Assembly (NCBI RefSeq): GCF_000024985.1
Contig: NC_013523.1
Coordinates: forward strand, 2,294,001-2,358,000
Direction: 5' to 3'
DNA length: 64,000 nt
DNA from: Sphaerobacter thermophilus DSM 20745
GTDB taxonomy: Bacteria; Chloroflexota; Chloroflexia; Thermomicrobiales; Thermomicrobiaceae
Part shown: positions 63,973 to 64,000 of the stretch, piece after piece
Layout of the letters: the number at the start of each line of letters is the position of its first letter
Numbering within the stretch: the first letter of the stretch is position 1
Position numbers and translations under genes: made by a program
Notes under the pieces: model-generated
What the model saw: only the letters and a program-made list of their open reading frames with translations
Databases searched by the model: none
What the model was told of the DNA's origin: nothing

Positions 63973-64000
63973 TTGCCGACCGGCCGTTGGACTCGCAACG

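Overview
The window is uniformly high-GC bacterial DNA. It carries divergent two-gene units, many F420/flavin-type luciferase-like oxidoreductases, ABC-2 exporters, a SipW-like signal peptidase, CruF-type carotenoid chemistry and secreted proteins built on a 'YFERARFEWHP' module. Together with several families of dispersed GC-rich hairpin repeats this suggests a thermophilic Chloroflexota of the Thermomicrobia/Sphaerobacter type. That assignment is inference from gene content; no rRNA or tRNA gene was seen.

Layout. 0-4.5 kb: MgtE (cut by the window edge), a uracil-DNA glycosylase, a CitE-like lyase, a zinc-ribbon membrane protein and a DUF6194-like protein. 4.6-11.6 kb: thioredoxin-like protein, two LLM oxidoreductases, an MFS transporter, a VOC protein, ribosomal protein L25 and a MarR regulator with a palindromic operator. 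11.8-17.8 kb: a carotenoid operon (crtB, hydrolase, glycosyltransferase, CruF-acyltransferase fusion, crtI) in which both crtB and crtI are frameshifted. 18.4-26.9 kb: an ABC/ECF-sigma cluster with two paralogous permeases that carry degenerate M1-peptidase-like domains, a small permease, a truncated copy of that permease, an ECF sigma factor, a membrane protein and a second ATPase. 27-33.1 kb: a type I restriction-modification operon (hsdR-hsdS-hsdM) bracketed by dispersed repeats. 33.5-43.9 kb: an S9 peptidase, AddB-AddA and GltX. 44-47.5 kb: a pRiA4b ORF-3-like protein, an XRE regulator, a DUF2178-like membrane protein and an ABC exporter. 47.7-52.3 kb: Asp-box protein, L,D-transpeptidase and a related secreted protein. 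52.4-56.5 kb: a remnant of an iron-type ABC ATPase, a mini membrane protein, a glutaredoxin-like gene with an in-frame UGA, YvcK, a TreT-like glycosyltransferase fused to a YHS-like domain, and a cytochrome c lipoprotein. 56.8-62.1 kb: a proline-rich exported protein with its SipW-like signal peptidase, and an Ig-like surface protein split by an amber codon. 62.6-63.4 kb: an acidic protein of unknown function, followed by repeats.

Most interesting. In the glutaredoxin-like gene at 52935-53171 (minus) a UGA replaces exactly the first cysteine of the CxxC active site, and a hairpin with a G-starting apical loop lies at the right distance for a bacterial SECIS. This is either an undescribed selenoprotein or a nonsense mutant. 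Second is the ABC/pseudo-peptidase/sigma-factor cluster. Third is the coordinated decay of crtB and crtI.
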